Source: Aliitabrizicola sp041905595 (lineage in GTDB: Bacteria > Pseudomonadota > Alphaproteobacteria > Rhodobacterales > Rhodobacteraceae). Taken from it: a DNA stretch of 64,000 nt. Below are positions 8,491-17,910 of this stretch, piece after piece. The DNA lies in assembly GCA_041905595.1 (NCBI GenBank), contig JAYRKT010000026.1, positions 4,074 through 68,073 on the forward strand, given 5' to 3'. The position numbers and the translations under genes are program-made. The stretch's first letter is position 1, and each line of letters starts with the position of its first letter. The notes under the pieces were generated by a model that did no database searches, was not told where the DNA came from, and saw only the letters and a program-made list of their open reading frames with translations.

Positions 8491-9912
8491 ATGGTACGCG
8501 CCAATCCTGCAAAGACTGCCCAGAGGACTGCCCCGAGCCCGACGCCGATCCTGGCCCGGGCGGACGACCGTGCCATCGGGCGCGTCACGCCCTACGCCCG
8601 GAATGCCCGGCGCCATTCCGACCGGCAGATCGATCTCATCGTCCGGTCGATCCGGACCTTCGGCTTCGTGAACCCGATCCTCGTCGATCGCGGCGGGGTG
8701 ATCGTCGGCGGGCATGGCCGCTACGAGGCAGCGCTGCGGCTTGGCCTCGAGTCGGTGCCGGTGGTCGAGATCGACCATCTCTCCCCAGACGAGATCCGCG
8801 CCTACCGGATTGCCGACAACCGCATCGCGGAACTGTCCGATTGGGACGAGGACACGCTCAGGCTGGAGATCACCGCACTCGTCGACCTGGAACTGGCCGG
8901 GTCGATCGATTTCGAGGTGAGCCTCACCGGCTTCGCGACGCCGGAGATCGACCTGATCCTCGAGCCTGCCGCCGCAAAGCCCAAGGTGACCGAGAGCGTC
9001 GAACTGCCCGACCCGGGAGCCGCGGCCGTCACCCGTGCCGGTGATCTCTGGCATCTCGGGCCGCACCGGCTGATCTGCGGCGACGCGCTCTCGGCCTCCG
9101 TCCACTCCACTCTCCTGGGCTGCGACCAGGTCCGCATGGTCTTCACCGATCCGCCCTACAATGTCCCGATCCAGGGCCATGTCCGCATCGGAAGCTCCAG
9201 CGGCCACCGCGAGTTCGCCATGGGGGTCGGCGAGATGAGCGAGGGCCAGTTCCGCGGCTTCCTCGCCGAGAGCCTCGGACGCGCCGTGGCACAAACAATG
9301 CCTGGTGCCGTCCTGATGGTCTGCATGGACTGGCGCCATGTCGAGGAGCTGGTCGCCGCGGGCAAGTCCCTCGGGCTCGACCTCCTGAACATCTGCGTCT
9401 GGAACAAGACCAATGGGGGCATGGGAAGTCTCTACCGCTCCAAGCATGAACTCATCTGCGTCTTCCGCTCGGGCAAGGCGCCGCATGTCAACAATGTCGA
9501 ACTCGGTCGCCATGGCCGCTACCGTACCAACGTCTGGGATTATGCCGGCGTGAACACCTTCCGGCGGGGCCGGGCCGCCGACCTCGCCGACCATCCGACC
9601 GTCAAGCCGACCGCGCTGGTCGCGGATGCGATCCGCGATGTCACCCATCGTGGCGATATCGTGCTCGACCCGTTCGGCGGCTCCGGCACCACCTTGCTCG
9701 CGGCGGAGAAGACCGCCCGCGTGGCACGGCTCGTCGAGCTTGATCCGCTGTACGTCGATACCGCGATCCGGCGCTGGCAGGCCCTGACCGGGCGCGCCGC
9801 CGTGTTGGCCGGAACGGGAGAGACCTTCGCCGAACGGGAACAGGCGTTGCAGCGGGAGATGACCTTGGCCGCAGAGCCGCAGAAACGGGAGACCGACCGT
9901 GGCGAAGCGTAA
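8491..9912 (+). CDS. ParB-like / DNA methyltransferase fusion, module A
   Basis: A 473-residue fusion. The N-terminal 130 residues form a ParB/sulfiredoxin-like domain (YARNARRHSDRQI, then VIVGGHGRYEAA). The remainder is an amino-methyltransferase of the beta class, with motif IV DPPYN at about residue 220 preceding motif I DPFGGSGTT at about residue 392. It would methylate adenine (N6) or cytosine (N4) in DNA. The start at 8491 has a GGAG site 6 bases upstream; upstream in-frame sequence is not family-like. Such fusions sit in prophage packaging regions ahead of terminase genes, as here. A homologue with the same architecture is at 36.4-37.7 kb. Confidence 0.92.
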   Translation: MVRANPAKTAQRTAPSPTPILARADDRAIGRVTPYARNARRHSDRQIDLIVRSIRTFGFVNPILVDRGGVIVGGHGRYEAALRLGLESVPVVEIDHLSPDEIRAYRIADNRIAELSDWDEDTLRLEITALVDLELAGSIDFEVSLTGFATPEIDLILEPAAAKPKVTESVELPDPGAAAVTRAGDLWHLGPHRLICGDALSASVHSTLLGCDQVRMVFTDPPYNVPIQGHVRIGSSSGHREFAMGVGEMSEGQFRGFLAESLGRAVAQTMPGAVLMVCMDWRHVEELVAAGKSLGLDLLNICVWNKTNGGMGSLYRSKHELICVFRSGKAPHVNNVELGRHGRYRTNVWDYAGVNTFRRGRAADLADHPTVKPTALVADAIRDVTHRGDIVLDPFGGSGTTLLAAEKTARVARLVELDPLYVDTAIRRWQALTGRAAVLAGTGETFAEREQALQREMTLAAEPQKRETDRGEA

Positions 9913-10354
9913 GGACAAGGGGACCGGGCCGGAAGATGCGGGGGACTACGAGGTCGGCTATGGCCGGCCGCCGGTGGCAAGTCGGTTCAAGCCCGGCACG
10001 TCTGGCAATTCGAAGGGGCGGCCGCGCGCCCCGAAGAGCTTTGCCGAGGCCCTCGAGAAGCAGCTCTCGACCAAGGTGGCGGTCAGCGAGAACGGCAGGC
10101 GCAAGCTGATGCAGATCCGCGAGATCATCGCCGGCAAGCTGGTACGGAAGGCGGCTGAAGGCGATCACCAGGCGAGCGCGCTGTTGCTCAAGGCGATGCC
10201 CGGCGGATCGGGTTCATCGCCGCCCGGCGATCTTGATCCGGTCGGTGATCCCGGTGCGCAGGAACGCCTGCTGCGGAAGATCGCGGCCAGCATGGGCGGT
10301 TCGGTCGACGCGCTGCTGAACTTGCCCGCGGAGGTTGACGATGACGAAGCATGA
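9899..10354 (+). CDS. DUF5681 domain-containing protein
   Basis: A 151-residue basic protein. The DUF5681 core is PPVASRFKPGTSGNSKGRP near residue 25, a motif common in small proteins encoded just before terminase genes. The rest is helical and charged. It starts at GTG, overlaps the methyltransferase end by 14 bases and overlaps the terminase start by 20 bases, so the three are one transcript. It may replace the terminase small subunit in this module; that is inference from position. Confidence 0.8.
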   Translation: MAKRKDKGTGPEDAGDYEVGYGRPPVASRFKPGTSGNSKGRPRAPKSFAEALEKQLSTKVAVSENGRRKLMQIREIIAGKLVRKAAEGDHQASALLLKAMPGGSGSSPPGDLDPVGDPGAQERLLRKIAASMGGSVDALLNLPAEVDDDEA

Positions 10355-11843
10355 CCCTTCCCGGGCAGGCCTGGTGTCACTCTCGCTCCAGCACCTTTGT
10401 CAGACCAACCTCTATGCCTTCCTGCAGGCAGCCTTCCCGATCCTCTGCCCTGGAGTCACCTTCCAGCCGGCCGCCTATCTCGAAGCCATGTGCCATGCAC
10501 TGCAGGAAGTGGCGGAGGGTCGCGAGACCCGCCTCATCATTTCCGTGGCGCCACGGCATCTCAAGAGCATTTGCGCCTCGGTGCTCCTGCCCGCCTTCGT
10601 CCTCGGGCGGGATCCCGCGGCCAAGGTGATGGTGGTGAGCTACGGTGGAGAACTTGCCCGCGACCTGGCGTTGACCTTCCGCCGTCTCGTGCAGAGCCCG
10701 CTCTACCGGGAGCTCTTTCCGGGGGCGGTGATCGATCCGCGCTCCGACCGGATCGAGGACATGCGCACCACCAAGGGAGGGGGGCGGGCGGCGATCTCGC
10801 TCGGAGGCGCCATGACTGGCAAGGGTGCAACCCTAATCGTGCTCGACGACCTGATGAAGGCGGGTGATGCCGCTTCAGCCGCCATGCGCGAAGACGTGCG
10901 GACCAAGTTCGACCAGTCGATCCATTCCCGTCTCAACGACAAGCGCACCGGCGCCATCGTCTCGGTCGCCCAGCGTCTGCATGTCGATGACATCACCGCC
11001 TATCTCCTCGACAAGGGCACCTTCCGGCACATGCGCCTCGATTCGATCGCGGGCGAAGCGCAGGACTGGCCGCTCTATCGCGGCCGCAGTTACCAGAGGG
11101 CGCTCGGCGACATCCTCAATCCCGGTCGTGAACCGCGTGATGCACTTGACCAAATCCGCGAGGAAATCGGCGACTACGCCTTCCACGCACAATATCTCCA
11201 GGACCCGCGGCCCTCCGACAGCTGCTATCTGCGCCGCGACCAACTGACGATCGTGCCGACCCTGCCGCCGCTCGACGAGTTCACCAGGCGTACCCAGAGT
11301 TGGGACCCGGCTTCGCACGACGGACCGCGCAGCGACTACAGCGTGGGGATCACCTTCGGCTGGCACGAACCCTCGCAGCGCTGGTTCGTCCTCCATGTCG
11401 AGCGGGTGCGTCTCGCCTATCCCGAGCTGAAGGACCGGGTCCTCGCGCTCCGCAAGCATTGGTGTGCCGACAGGGTGCTGATCGAGAACTCGGCACTCGG
11501 GGTGCCGCTCTGCCAGCAACTCCGCCCCACTGGCTACCGGGTGTTCTTTCCGGTGAAAGCCACGGAAGGCAAGACCGAGCGTTTCATCGCCCAGACCGAC
11601 TGGATCATCAGCGGCAAGCTCGCAATCCCGGCCGACCAGCCCTGGTCCCAGGAGCTGATGAGCGAACTCCTCGCCTTTCCCAACGACCGCCACGATGACC
11701 AGGTAGATGCCCTGGTCCAGTGGGTGGCCTGGGTGCGGCGGGCGCAGGGTGCCTACCTCGACACAAATCCGGATACCGGTCGCCGTAACGGCAAATACCG
11801 GCCTCAGATGGTAAGGCCAGAGGATAGAATGAAGTTCAGGTGA
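10335..11843 (+). CDS. Phage terminase large subunit, module A
   Basis: A 502-residue DNA-packaging motor protein. The ATPase part shows SVAPRHLKS (a deviant Walker A, about residues 69-77) and LIVLDDLMK (Walker B, about residue 170). The nuclease part shows the SWDPASHDG acidic strand, VLIENSALGVPL and the C-terminal NDRHDDQVDAL acidic cluster of the RNase-H fold. Length and motif order are normal for intact terminases. No portal, capsid or tail gene follows: the next DNA is a CoA-transferase fragment. The module is therefore a prophage relic, a satellite-type element or a deleted element. Confidence 0.92.
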   Translation: MTMTKHDPSRAGLVSLSLQHLCQTNLYAFLQAAFPILCPGVTFQPAAYLEAMCHALQEVAEGRETRLIISVAPRHLKSICASVLLPAFVLGRDPAAKVMVVSYGGELARDLALTFRRLVQSPLYRELFPGAVIDPRSDRIEDMRTTKGGGRAAISLGGAMTGKGATLIVLDDLMKAGDAASAAMREDVRTKFDQSIHSRLNDKRTGAIVSVAQRLHVDDITAYLLDKGTFRHMRLDSIAGEAQDWPLYRGRSYQRALGDILNPGREPRDALDQIREEIGDYAFHAQYLQDPRPSDSCYLRRDQLTIVPTLPPLDEFTRRTQSWDPASHDGPRSDYSVGITFGWHEPSQRWFVLHVERVRLAYPELKDRVLALRKHWCADRVLIENSALGVPLCQQLRPTGYRVFFPVKATEGKTERFIAQTDWIISGKLAIPADQPWSQELMSELLAFPNDRHDDQVDALVQWVAWVRRAQGAYLDTNPDTGRRNGKYRPQMVRPEDRMKFR

Positions 11844-11959
11844 GTTGGTTGCGGGGGCAGGATTTGCGCTTCATTTGCCGAGCACGGCCCGCTCAATCCA
11901 CCTTATGCGGAGCTCAGGTCTGGCGGCTGGTTAGGGAGGAATGCGGCCATTTGCCGTGC

Positions 11960-12345
11960 ACATTCCCCCATGAGGGCGAAGAAGACCCCGACCTCATCAA
12001 TGCCAGCAAGCAGACGATTACCGAACTGCCGCAGACCGCGTTCTTCGACAGCGCGACCTCCTTCGCCATGATCCGTGGCGGCAAAATCGTCATGGCGATC
12101 CTTGGCGCGATGGAAGTGGCCGAGAATGGCGACCTCGCGAACTGGATGATCCCCGGCAAGCTCTTCAAGGGTATGGGCGGGGCGATGGACCTTGTCGCGG
12201 GCGTGGGGCGTGTCGTGGTCGTGATGGACAACACGTCGAAACACGGCGAGCGCAGGTGCTGCACCAGTGCACGCTGCCCCTGACCGGCAAGGGCGTGGTC
12301 GACCGCATCTTCACCAATCTCGGTGTGCCCGCCGTGGTCTACTTC
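11960..12345 (+). pseudogene. 3-oxoacid CoA-transferase subunit B remnant
   Basis: Only the C-terminal half of a ScoB-type CoA-transferase subunit is present. Recognisable pieces are DPDLINASKQTITELP, FFDSATSFAMIRGG, NGDLANWMIPGK and GGAMDLVAGVGRVVVVMD. After about 12240 the frame shifts: LPLTGKGVVDRIFTNLGV is read in another frame from about 12268. The N-terminal half and catalytic Glu region are absent. The remnant abuts the terminase gene, marking where the phage module joined foreign or rearranged DNA. It cannot make an active enzyme. From 12385 to 12522 nothing is seen. Confidence 0.8.
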
Positions 12346-12522
12346 AACACCATCGAAACCGACCAGCAGGTGCAGGCCGTAGCTTAAATCACCCCGAAAT
12401 CTGTCCAACAATCGGGGATTAGCTCAGTCCTCAGAAGGTTCGCACAGGGCACTGGCGACACACTGGTTACGGGAGTTGACCTTCGTACTCAGTCTGAAAA
12501 GCGCAGGCAGGTCCGTGACTTG

Positions 12523-13545
12523 CTATCCCCGATGTTCCAAAGGTGAAAAGCCGAAGCGCTGTTTGAATGCCTTTGAAAAGCTTCCTCGGCTGCTGAATCC
12601 GGTTTCAATCGCAACCTCCAGCACCGACATTGTGGTGCTGCGGAGCAGGTCGCGCGCCTCTTGAAGCCGAAGGCCAAGATAATAGCTCTTCGGCGTCTCA
12701 CGCATGCATCTCTTGAAGGACCGCTCGAGCTGGCGCTGGCTGGTGCCAAAAATGTCGGCAAGTTCGCAGATCTCCAGCGGAACCGCGATGTTCATTTTCA
12801 TCGCATTGACAACTCGAAGGAGATTCGGATTTCGGCGCTCGGTCGCGGAAGGGAAAAGCTGTGTCTGCCGATCAGTCGCGCTGCGGATCGTGGAATGAAG
12901 ACACATATCGGCCACTGATTTAGCGAGATGACGCCCGTAATCGCGTTCAATCAGGGCCAGCATCATGTCAATCACGGCCTCACCTCCCGCGCAGGAGAAA
13001 TGCCTGCGACCGATCACATAGAGCTGTTCGAGAGGTTCGATTCCGAACAGCTCGCGAAATGCTGCCAAGTTCTCCCAGTGAACGGTGGTGGAATCGTCAC
13101 CTATCAGGCCAGCGCGCGCAAGTGTATAGGCTCCTGTGCACACAGCCCCAAGCCTGCCTCCATGTCTGGAATGTTCCCGCAGCCATTGAAGCACATTCCG
13201 ATCAGCTGCACCTGAAGAGTCGGTGCCAGCGCAGACCACTACCGTTGTTTCCCGGCCCAGACGCTCCAACCCCTGATCGGCATCTATCCTAACTCCAGCC
13301 GAACTCTGGGCGGGTTTCCCGTCGATGCTGACCACGCGCCAGCTATAGAGGGGTTGTTGCGTCAACTGATTTGCAATCCTCAACGGATCAATCAGGGCGC
13401 TGAAGGCAAGCAGCGTAAAATTTGGCAGTGTCAGGAAAGCAAAATCCCGAGTTCGGACTTCACCGGAATAGCGCAAATGCGCGACGCCAGTTGCGATAAC
13501 CGGCGCAGCCTCTGCCAGATCTGTCCTAAAGATGTGACTCGTCAT
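12523..13545 (-). CDS. GlxA-family transcriptional regulator (DJ-1/PfpI + AraC HTH)
   Basis: A 340-residue regulator. Residues about 33-200 form a class-I glutamine-amidotransferase-like (DJ-1/PfpI) sensor domain, with VVCAGTDSSG and the nucleophile-elbow region AVCTGAYTLARAGL. Residues about 235-335 are the double AraC helix-turn-helix (CELADIFGTSQRQLERSF, then VLEVAIETGFSSRGSFSKAF). GlxA-type proteins such as GbdR and CdhR control catabolism of quaternary amines, carnitine and sarcosine precursors. A role in the adjacent creatinine region is therefore likely but inferred. It faces the same way as the ABC importer genes upstream. Confidence 0.9.
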   Translation of the reverse strand: MTSHIFRTDLAEAAPVIATGVAHLRYSGEVRTRDFAFLTLPNFTLLAFSALIDPLRIANQLTQQPLYSWRVVSIDGKPAQSSAGVRIDADQGLERLGRETTVVVCAGTDSSGAADRNVLQWLREHSRHGGRLGAVCTGAYTLARAGLIGDDSTTVHWENLAAFRELFGIEPLEQLYVIGRRHFSCAGGEAVIDMMLALIERDYGRHLAKSVADMCLHSTIRSATDRQTQLFPSATERRNPNLLRVVNAMKMNIAVPLEICELADIFGTSQRQLERSFKRCMRETPKSYYLGLRLQEARDLLRSTTMSVLEVAIETGFSSRGSFSKAFKQRFGFSPLEHRG

Positions 13546-13605
13546 GCTGGGGACTCCTGTTCAGATCTGGAGAAACCATCTGTTTGGTTCAGGAGACAAC
13601 CAGTT

Positions 13606-13845
13606 CTACTGGCCGCGCTGCCGCCTGAATGGGTTTCTTCCCAGTATCTTGGCTATCCGATGAATAAGGTCGGCAGTGGGGAATGAAACTGCCGCAATCT
13701 GCGATTTACTCATTCCCGTTGTCGCAACAGACAGCACAAGGCTATCGATTTTATCTGTCGCATTGTCCATCGCCATAGGAGTCAGACGACCTGCAACCAA
13801 TGCCGATCCGGTCGAAGAATTAGGATGACGCGATGAGGTGCCCAT
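13606..13845 (-). CDS. Small hypothetical protein
   Basis: An open frame of 79 residues lies in the 274-base gap between the ABC ATPase gene and the GlxA-type gene, overlapping the ATPase stop by 26 bases. The translation looks only moderately protein-like (TADLIHRIAKILGRNPFRR at the end) and matches no family I recognise. It may be a decayed fragment. The rest of the gap would contain the GlxA-type gene promoter. Confidence 0.2.
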   Translation of the reverse strand: MGTSSRHPNSSTGSALVAGRLTPMAMDNATDKIDSLVLSVATTGMSKSQIAAVSFPTADLIHRIAKILGRNPFRRQRGQ

Positions 13846-14911
13846 CTTCTTTCCTCCACCAAGCGAAAAGGGACTGCCCTATTTCAAGGTCCAACTCGGC
13901 AAGCTCTTGATGGCCCTTCTGGACCCTCATTTCCTGGCCGTCTGAGGTTTCAAGATAGATCGTCGCTGTTGCGCCGACAAATTCCTCACCGATCATACGA
14001 ACGGGAACTGCATTGGCACCTGCAGGCCGTGTGTGGCTGAGCTGTGTTTTCGTATCCAAGACTGTCAAAGTCGCAGATTGTCCTAGCGGATTACTGTTGT
14101 CCGGGAGATCAAGATCGAAACGTCCAACGCTAGTGGCAATCTCGATCCCGCTTCCCGCCGACCCGCGCTGCAATATTCCGGTGAAAACATTCGACGATCC
14201 GAGGAAATCAGCGACGAACCTTGTCTTCGGTGTTCGATAGATTTCCTGCGGAGTACCTATCTGTTCGATATTGCCTCGGCTCATGATTACAACGCGGTCT
14301 GCCATCGAGAAGGCCTCGGACTGGCTGTGCGTGACATACACGAAGGTAATGCCCGTCTCGCGCTGGAGGTTCTTCAGGACTGACTGCATCCGCACCTTCA
14401 GTGCGGCATCCAGCGCTGACAGCGGTTCGTCGAGCAGCAGAATCTCAGGCTCCACCACAAGCGACCGAGCCAGCGCCACGCGCTGCCGCTGTCCACCGGA
14501 AAGCTGCGAGATGTTGCGTTCGGCGAACTCGGTGATCTGCATCCGATCCAGCCATTGTTCAGCCCGGCGGCGACGCTCGGCCTTGCCCACGCCGCGCATC
14601 TTCAGCGCGAATTCGACGTTTTCGCGGACGTTCAGGAACGGGAAGAGCGCCAGGCTTTGCCACACCATCGGCGTGTCCCGGCTCCAGGTCGGCAGGTCGT
14701 TGATTGGCTTGCCCGACAGCCTGATCACGCCTTCGGTCGGCGCCTCAAGCCCGGCCAGCATACGCAGCGTCGTGGTCTTGCCACAACCCGACGATCCCAT
14801 GATCGCCAGGAACTCGCCCTTCTTTATCTCGAAGTCCAACCTCTGCACGGCAACGAAGTTGCCAAAGCTTTTGACCACGCCTTCAAAGGAAACCAGGGTA
14901 TCGCGGCTCAT
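13820..14911 (-). CDS. ABC transporter ATP-binding protein, spermidine/putrescine (PotA) type
   Basis: A 363-residue cytoplasmic ATPase that powers the importer encoded upstream. The motifs are Walker A GSSGCGKT (about residue 39), signature LSGGQRQRVALARSL, Walker B ILLLDEPLSALD and the H-loop VTHSQSEA. The C-terminal 120 residues form the TOBE/OB regulatory domain of the PotA/FbpC subclass. It starts 4 bases after the permease gene and ends a four-gene importer operon. With creatininase and creatinase nearby, creatinine, creatine or a related guanidino compound is the likely cargo (inference). Confidence 0.93.
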   Translation of the reverse strand: MSRDTLVSFEGVVKSFGNFVAVQRLDFEIKKGEFLAIMGSSGCGKTTTLRMLAGLEAPTEGVIRLSGKPINDLPTWSRDTPMVWQSLALFPFLNVRENVEFALKMRGVGKAERRRRAEQWLDRMQITEFAERNISQLSGGQRQRVALARSLVVEPEILLLDEPLSALDAALKVRMQSVLKNLQRETGITFVYVTHSQSEAFSMADRVVIMSRGNIEQIGTPQEIYRTPKTRFVADFLGSSNVFTGILQRGSAGSGIEIATSVGRFDLDLPDNSNPLGQSATLTVLDTKTQLSHTRPAGANAVPVRMIGEEFVGATATIYLETSDGQEMRVQKGHQELAELDLEIGQSLFAWWRKEDGHLIASS

Positions 14912-14915
14912 CGTG

Positions 14916-15737
14916 TTATTCCCTTTCGGCGGACTTGGCGCCGCGGCCGGACAGCAGCAGCTGCGCGAGGATCACAAGCGTCATGGAGAGGATGAAGACG
15001 AAAGTGCCGATGGCGTTGATCCGTGGGCTGACCTGACCCTGCAGGAAGCCTAGCACCTTGACGGGCAGCGTCTCGTTCAGGCCAGAGACAAACCAGGCCA
15101 CGGCGAATTCGTCGAAGGAGACAGCCATTGTGATGAAGAGCGCGCCAAGGATCGCGGGGGCGCAGAACGGCACGATGACATGCCGCATTGCCATCCATTC
15201 CGAAGCGCCAAGGTTCCAGGCGGCGGGTTCCAGCGCCGGATCCATCTGCGACAGGCGCAACCGGATAATCGCCATTGCAAAAGGCGCGCAGACGACGACG
15301 TGACTGATGATGACCGATAGCGCATTGCCCGACAGGTTGACGCGCGACAGGTAGGCCAGCATGGCAAGGCCCAGGATGATTACCGGAATTGTGGGTGGCA
15401 GGAGCGCCAGCGCAAGGTAGACCTGCTTCCCCGCGAACTTGTAGCGATAGTCGGTATAGGCTGCGCCAAAGCCCAAGAGGGTTGAGACGACCCCGACGAT
15501 CACACCAACCATCAGCGTGTTCCGCGCGCCCTCCCAGACGAGCGGATCGGTGGCGATCGCTCGGTACCAGTCCAGCGAGAATTCACCGAGCGGGATCGAA
15601 GGAAAGCGGTCCGAGTTGAAGCTAAAGACGAAACTGGCCGCGATAGGCGCGAAGACAAAGGCGTAGGCCAGCACGATGTAGGCCACCAAAGCCCAGTCCA
15701 GCGCCCGGTTGCGGTTCATGTCGGCAGCGCCGCTCAT
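14916..15737 (-). CDS. ABC transporter permease, PotC type
   Basis: A 273-residue inner-membrane permease with about six membrane helices, the first being ALVAYIVLAYAFVFAPIAAS. The EAA-type coupling loop reads EPAAWNLGASEWMAMRHVIVP. The start at 15737 is chosen because its ATG overlaps the upstream permease stop (ATGA) and the sequence becomes family-like exactly there; the open frame to 16217 upstream is antisense-like noise. It pairs with the PotB-type permease to form the channel. Confidence 0.92.
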   Translation of the reverse strand: MSGAADMNRNRALDWALVAYIVLAYAFVFAPIAASFVFSFNSDRFPSIPLGEFSLDWYRAIATDPLVWEGARNTLMVGVIVGVVSTLLGFGAAYTDYRYKFAGKQVYLALALLPPTIPVIILGLAMLAYLSRVNLSGNALSVIISHVVVCAPFAMAIIRLRLSQMDPALEPAAWNLGASEWMAMRHVIVPFCAPAILGALFITMAVSFDEFAVAWFVSGLNETLPVKVLGFLQGQVSPRINAIGTFVFILSMTLVILAQLLLSGRGAKSAERE

Positions 15738-16618
15738 TTCGACTTCCCCTTGTAGGCGAATTTCACTGCCACAAAGGCCACGACCATCAGCGTGCCGATC
15801 ATGGTCAGTGCGATCACGGCGGCGCGGGGCCACTGCTGGCCAGACTTGGTGGTGTCGGTGATCAGGATCGACAGCGTCGTAGGCTCTCCCCCGCCCAGAT
15901 AGACGGGGCTGACAAAGTCGCCGAAGGACAAGATGAAGCAGAACAGGGCGGCGATCACGAGGCCGGTGCGAGCCGAGGGAATGACCACCTCGAACACGGT
16001 GCGCAGCCGCCCACAGCGCATGTTGTGCGCGGCCTCGATCAGGGTGCGGTCGATAAAGACGAGGCTGAAAAGCTGCAATAGCACGACCAGCGGGAAGCTC
16101 AGCGTCAGGTAGCCGATCATCGTAGCGCCGACGGTGTTCAGCATGACAAAAGGACCAAGCCCGATCCAGCTCAGGATCACGTTGATGATGCCGTTGTCGG
16201 ATAGGAAGGTCTGCCAAGAATAGACACGCACCAAGTAGCTGGTGAAGAAAGGGATCACCATCAGGAAGACCGCCCAGCGTCGGGAAGTGTCGCTCAACTT
16301 GAAGGCGATGGCATAGGCCGCCGGAAAGGCCAGAACGCTTGTCAGGACGGAAGCAGCGGCGGCGAGTGCAAGCGTTGTGCCATAGGCCTGCCAGAAGACC
16401 GCCCGTCCATACATGGTGGTCCAGTTCACCGTGTCGAAGTCGGGCCGCATGACGAAGTTCTTCACCGTCCAGAAGGACAGCGCGACCAGGAAGACCAGCG
16501 GGAAGACGAAGAACAGAACCTGCCAGATCAGAAGCGGCAGCGAGAACGTCAGACCATAAAGTGAAATCGGGCGTCGCATCGGAGGGCGAACTCCATCTGA
16601 TGGGGCATGGGCCGGCAC
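15734..16618 (-). CDS. ABC transporter permease, PotB type
   Basis: A 294-residue inner-membrane permease. Helix 1 (PLLIWQVLFFVFPLVFLVAL) is followed by a periplasmic stretch and five further helices. The coupling loop region is IEAAHNMRCGRLRTVFEVVIP. It starts 40 bases after the substrate-binding protein gene and overlaps the second permease gene by 4 bases. It forms the membrane channel of the importer with the PotC-type subunit. Confidence 0.92.
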   Translation of the reverse strand: MPAHAPSDGVRPPMRRPISLYGLTFSLPLLIWQVLFFVFPLVFLVALSFWTVKNFVMRPDFDTVNWTTMYGRAVFWQAYGTTLALAAAASVLTSVLAFPAAYAIAFKLSDTSRRWAVFLMVIPFFTSYLVRVYSWQTFLSDNGIINVILSWIGLGPFVMLNTVGATMIGYLTLSFPLVVLLQLFSLVFIDRTLIEAAHNMRCGRLRTVFEVVIPSARTGLVIAALFCFILSFGDFVSPVYLGGGEPTTLSILITDTTKSGQQWPRAAVIALTMIGTLMVVAFVAVKFAYKGKSK

Positions 16619-16658
16619 TGAAGGAGTTGCCGACCCTATGTTTCAGGGCCCTTCCCGG

Positions 16659-17783
16659 TCAGGCGCCTTTGTATTCCGACCAGAAGTCGTTCCAGGTCTC
16701 TAGATCCTGCTGGATCGGCCATTGGCGGTAGTGGATTCGGCCGGACCGGATCAGGTCCATCACATTGGGCTCACCAATCAGCATGCCCTGGCGTTTGGCT
16801 TCATCCGGATTGCTGGCATTCAGGACTTCCCAACCCTTCTGGTTCGGGATCAGCGCCGGATAGGCCGCCATTTGAGCCGATTTCGCCTGACCTTTGGCTG
16901 ACGTGATGTACTGGATCCATTTCTTCGCCAGGTCTGCCTTGGCCGAGCCCTTGCCGATCGAGAAGCACTCGGACCATTGCAGCCCGCCCTCCTCGGGGAT
17001 CGCGGTGCTGACCTTGGCACCGTTCTTCTGAAGAACGCCGGTGATCCAGTCGCCGATGCCACAGAAGGCCAGCATCTGCCCGTCGTTCAGCGACGAGAAC
17101 GTCCCGCCGTAGTCGAAGAAGCCGCCCACCTGCGGACGCAGCGACATGGTCTTTTCCTTTACGGCCTCCCAGGCAGCCTCGTCAATGTCGTAAGGGTTGG
17201 CGTTGCCGTTCAGCAGACTGATCTGGCCAAGGTTCGGCAGGTGCCAGTCGAAATGGCCAACCTTGCCGGTCAGCTTCGGATCCCAGAAGACGTTATAGCT
17301 GGATGCCTGGGCTTCGGTCAGCGCATCGGTGTTGTAGGCGACACCAAGGAAACCGAAACGGGTGATAAGGGAAAACAGTTTTCCGTCCTTCCAGTTGCCT
17401 GGGAAGTTCTGAAACTCCGGGAAATAGTCGGCGATGGCGTAGTCGTTCGGGTCCAGCTCTTCAACATAGCCGGCCTCATTCAGCGCCGTTACATATTCGG
17501 CATCCGACAGGATCACGTCAAAAGTGCCGGGGGGCGACTGCGAGATCAGGCCCAGCATGTTGTCGCCGCCAGTATAGTATTTCGGAACGAACTTGACGTT
17601 GTTCTCGGCCTCGAACTCGGCAACGATATCAGGCTCGGCATGGCCGTACCAGGCAAGCATCGTCAGTTCCGTCGCCTGTGCGAAGGCGCGGCGCGACAGC
17701 ATGGGAGTAGCCAGCATGGCCGCTCCCGTGGCAAGCAACGAGCGGCGCGTGAGGCCGGTCGCGGAGCCGTTTGTGTTGAGCAT
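16659..17783 (-). CDS. ABC transporter periplasmic substrate-binding protein, PotD/PotF type
   Basis: A 374-residue binding protein. The chosen start (17783) gives an N-terminal Tat-type signal, TRRSLLATGAAMLATPML, with a probable AFA cleavage site. An upstream ATG at 17906 would bury this signal and is rejected. The mature part is the family 1 spermidine/putrescine-binding fold (LTMLAWYGHAEPDIVAEFE, then VAYNTDALTE). It captures the substrate for the permeases downstream. It lies 127 bases after the LysR gene, on the same strand. Substrate is inferred only from the creatininase/creatinase context. Confidence 0.9.
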   Translation of the reverse strand: MLNTNGSATGLTRRSLLATGAAMLATPMLSRRAFAQATELTMLAWYGHAEPDIVAEFEAENNVKFVPKYYTGGDNMLGLISQSPPGTFDVILSDAEYVTALNEAGYVEELDPNDYAIADYFPEFQNFPGNWKDGKLFSLITRFGFLGVAYNTDALTEAQASSYNVFWDPKLTGKVGHFDWHLPNLGQISLLNGNANPYDIDEAAWEAVKEKTMSLRPQVGGFFDYGGTFSSLNDGQMLAFCGIGDWITGVLQKNGAKVSTAIPEEGGLQWSECFSIGKGSAKADLAKKWIQYITSAKGQAKSAQMAAYPALIPNQKGWEVLNASNPDEAKRQGMLIGEPNVMDLIRSGRIHYRQWPIQQDLETWNDFWSEYKGA

Positions 17784-17910
17784 TTCGTTTCTCCCCGTAT
17801 TCAACCGCAACGGCGTTGTCATGGCCGTGACGTTAGGAGATCGGGGCGACCGGACAAAATCGGTTCTTGAAATCCAAATATAAGCAGCCGTTATTCTGCC
17901 TGCCAATTCA

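Noticed and set aside
8344..9918. Minus-strand open frame of 524 codons
   Set aside because: Antisense to the ParB-methyltransferase gene, which has both methyltransferase motifs in order.
11840..12283. Intact 147-residue protein after the terminase
   Set aside because: Only the middle matches CoA-transferase subunit B; the start is unrelated and the matching continues in another frame after 12268, so it is a pseudogene.
15738..16217. N-terminal extension of the PotC-type permease to 16217
   Set aside because: The extension overlaps the PotB-type permease in another frame and reads as charged noise; family similarity begins at the ATG at 15737.
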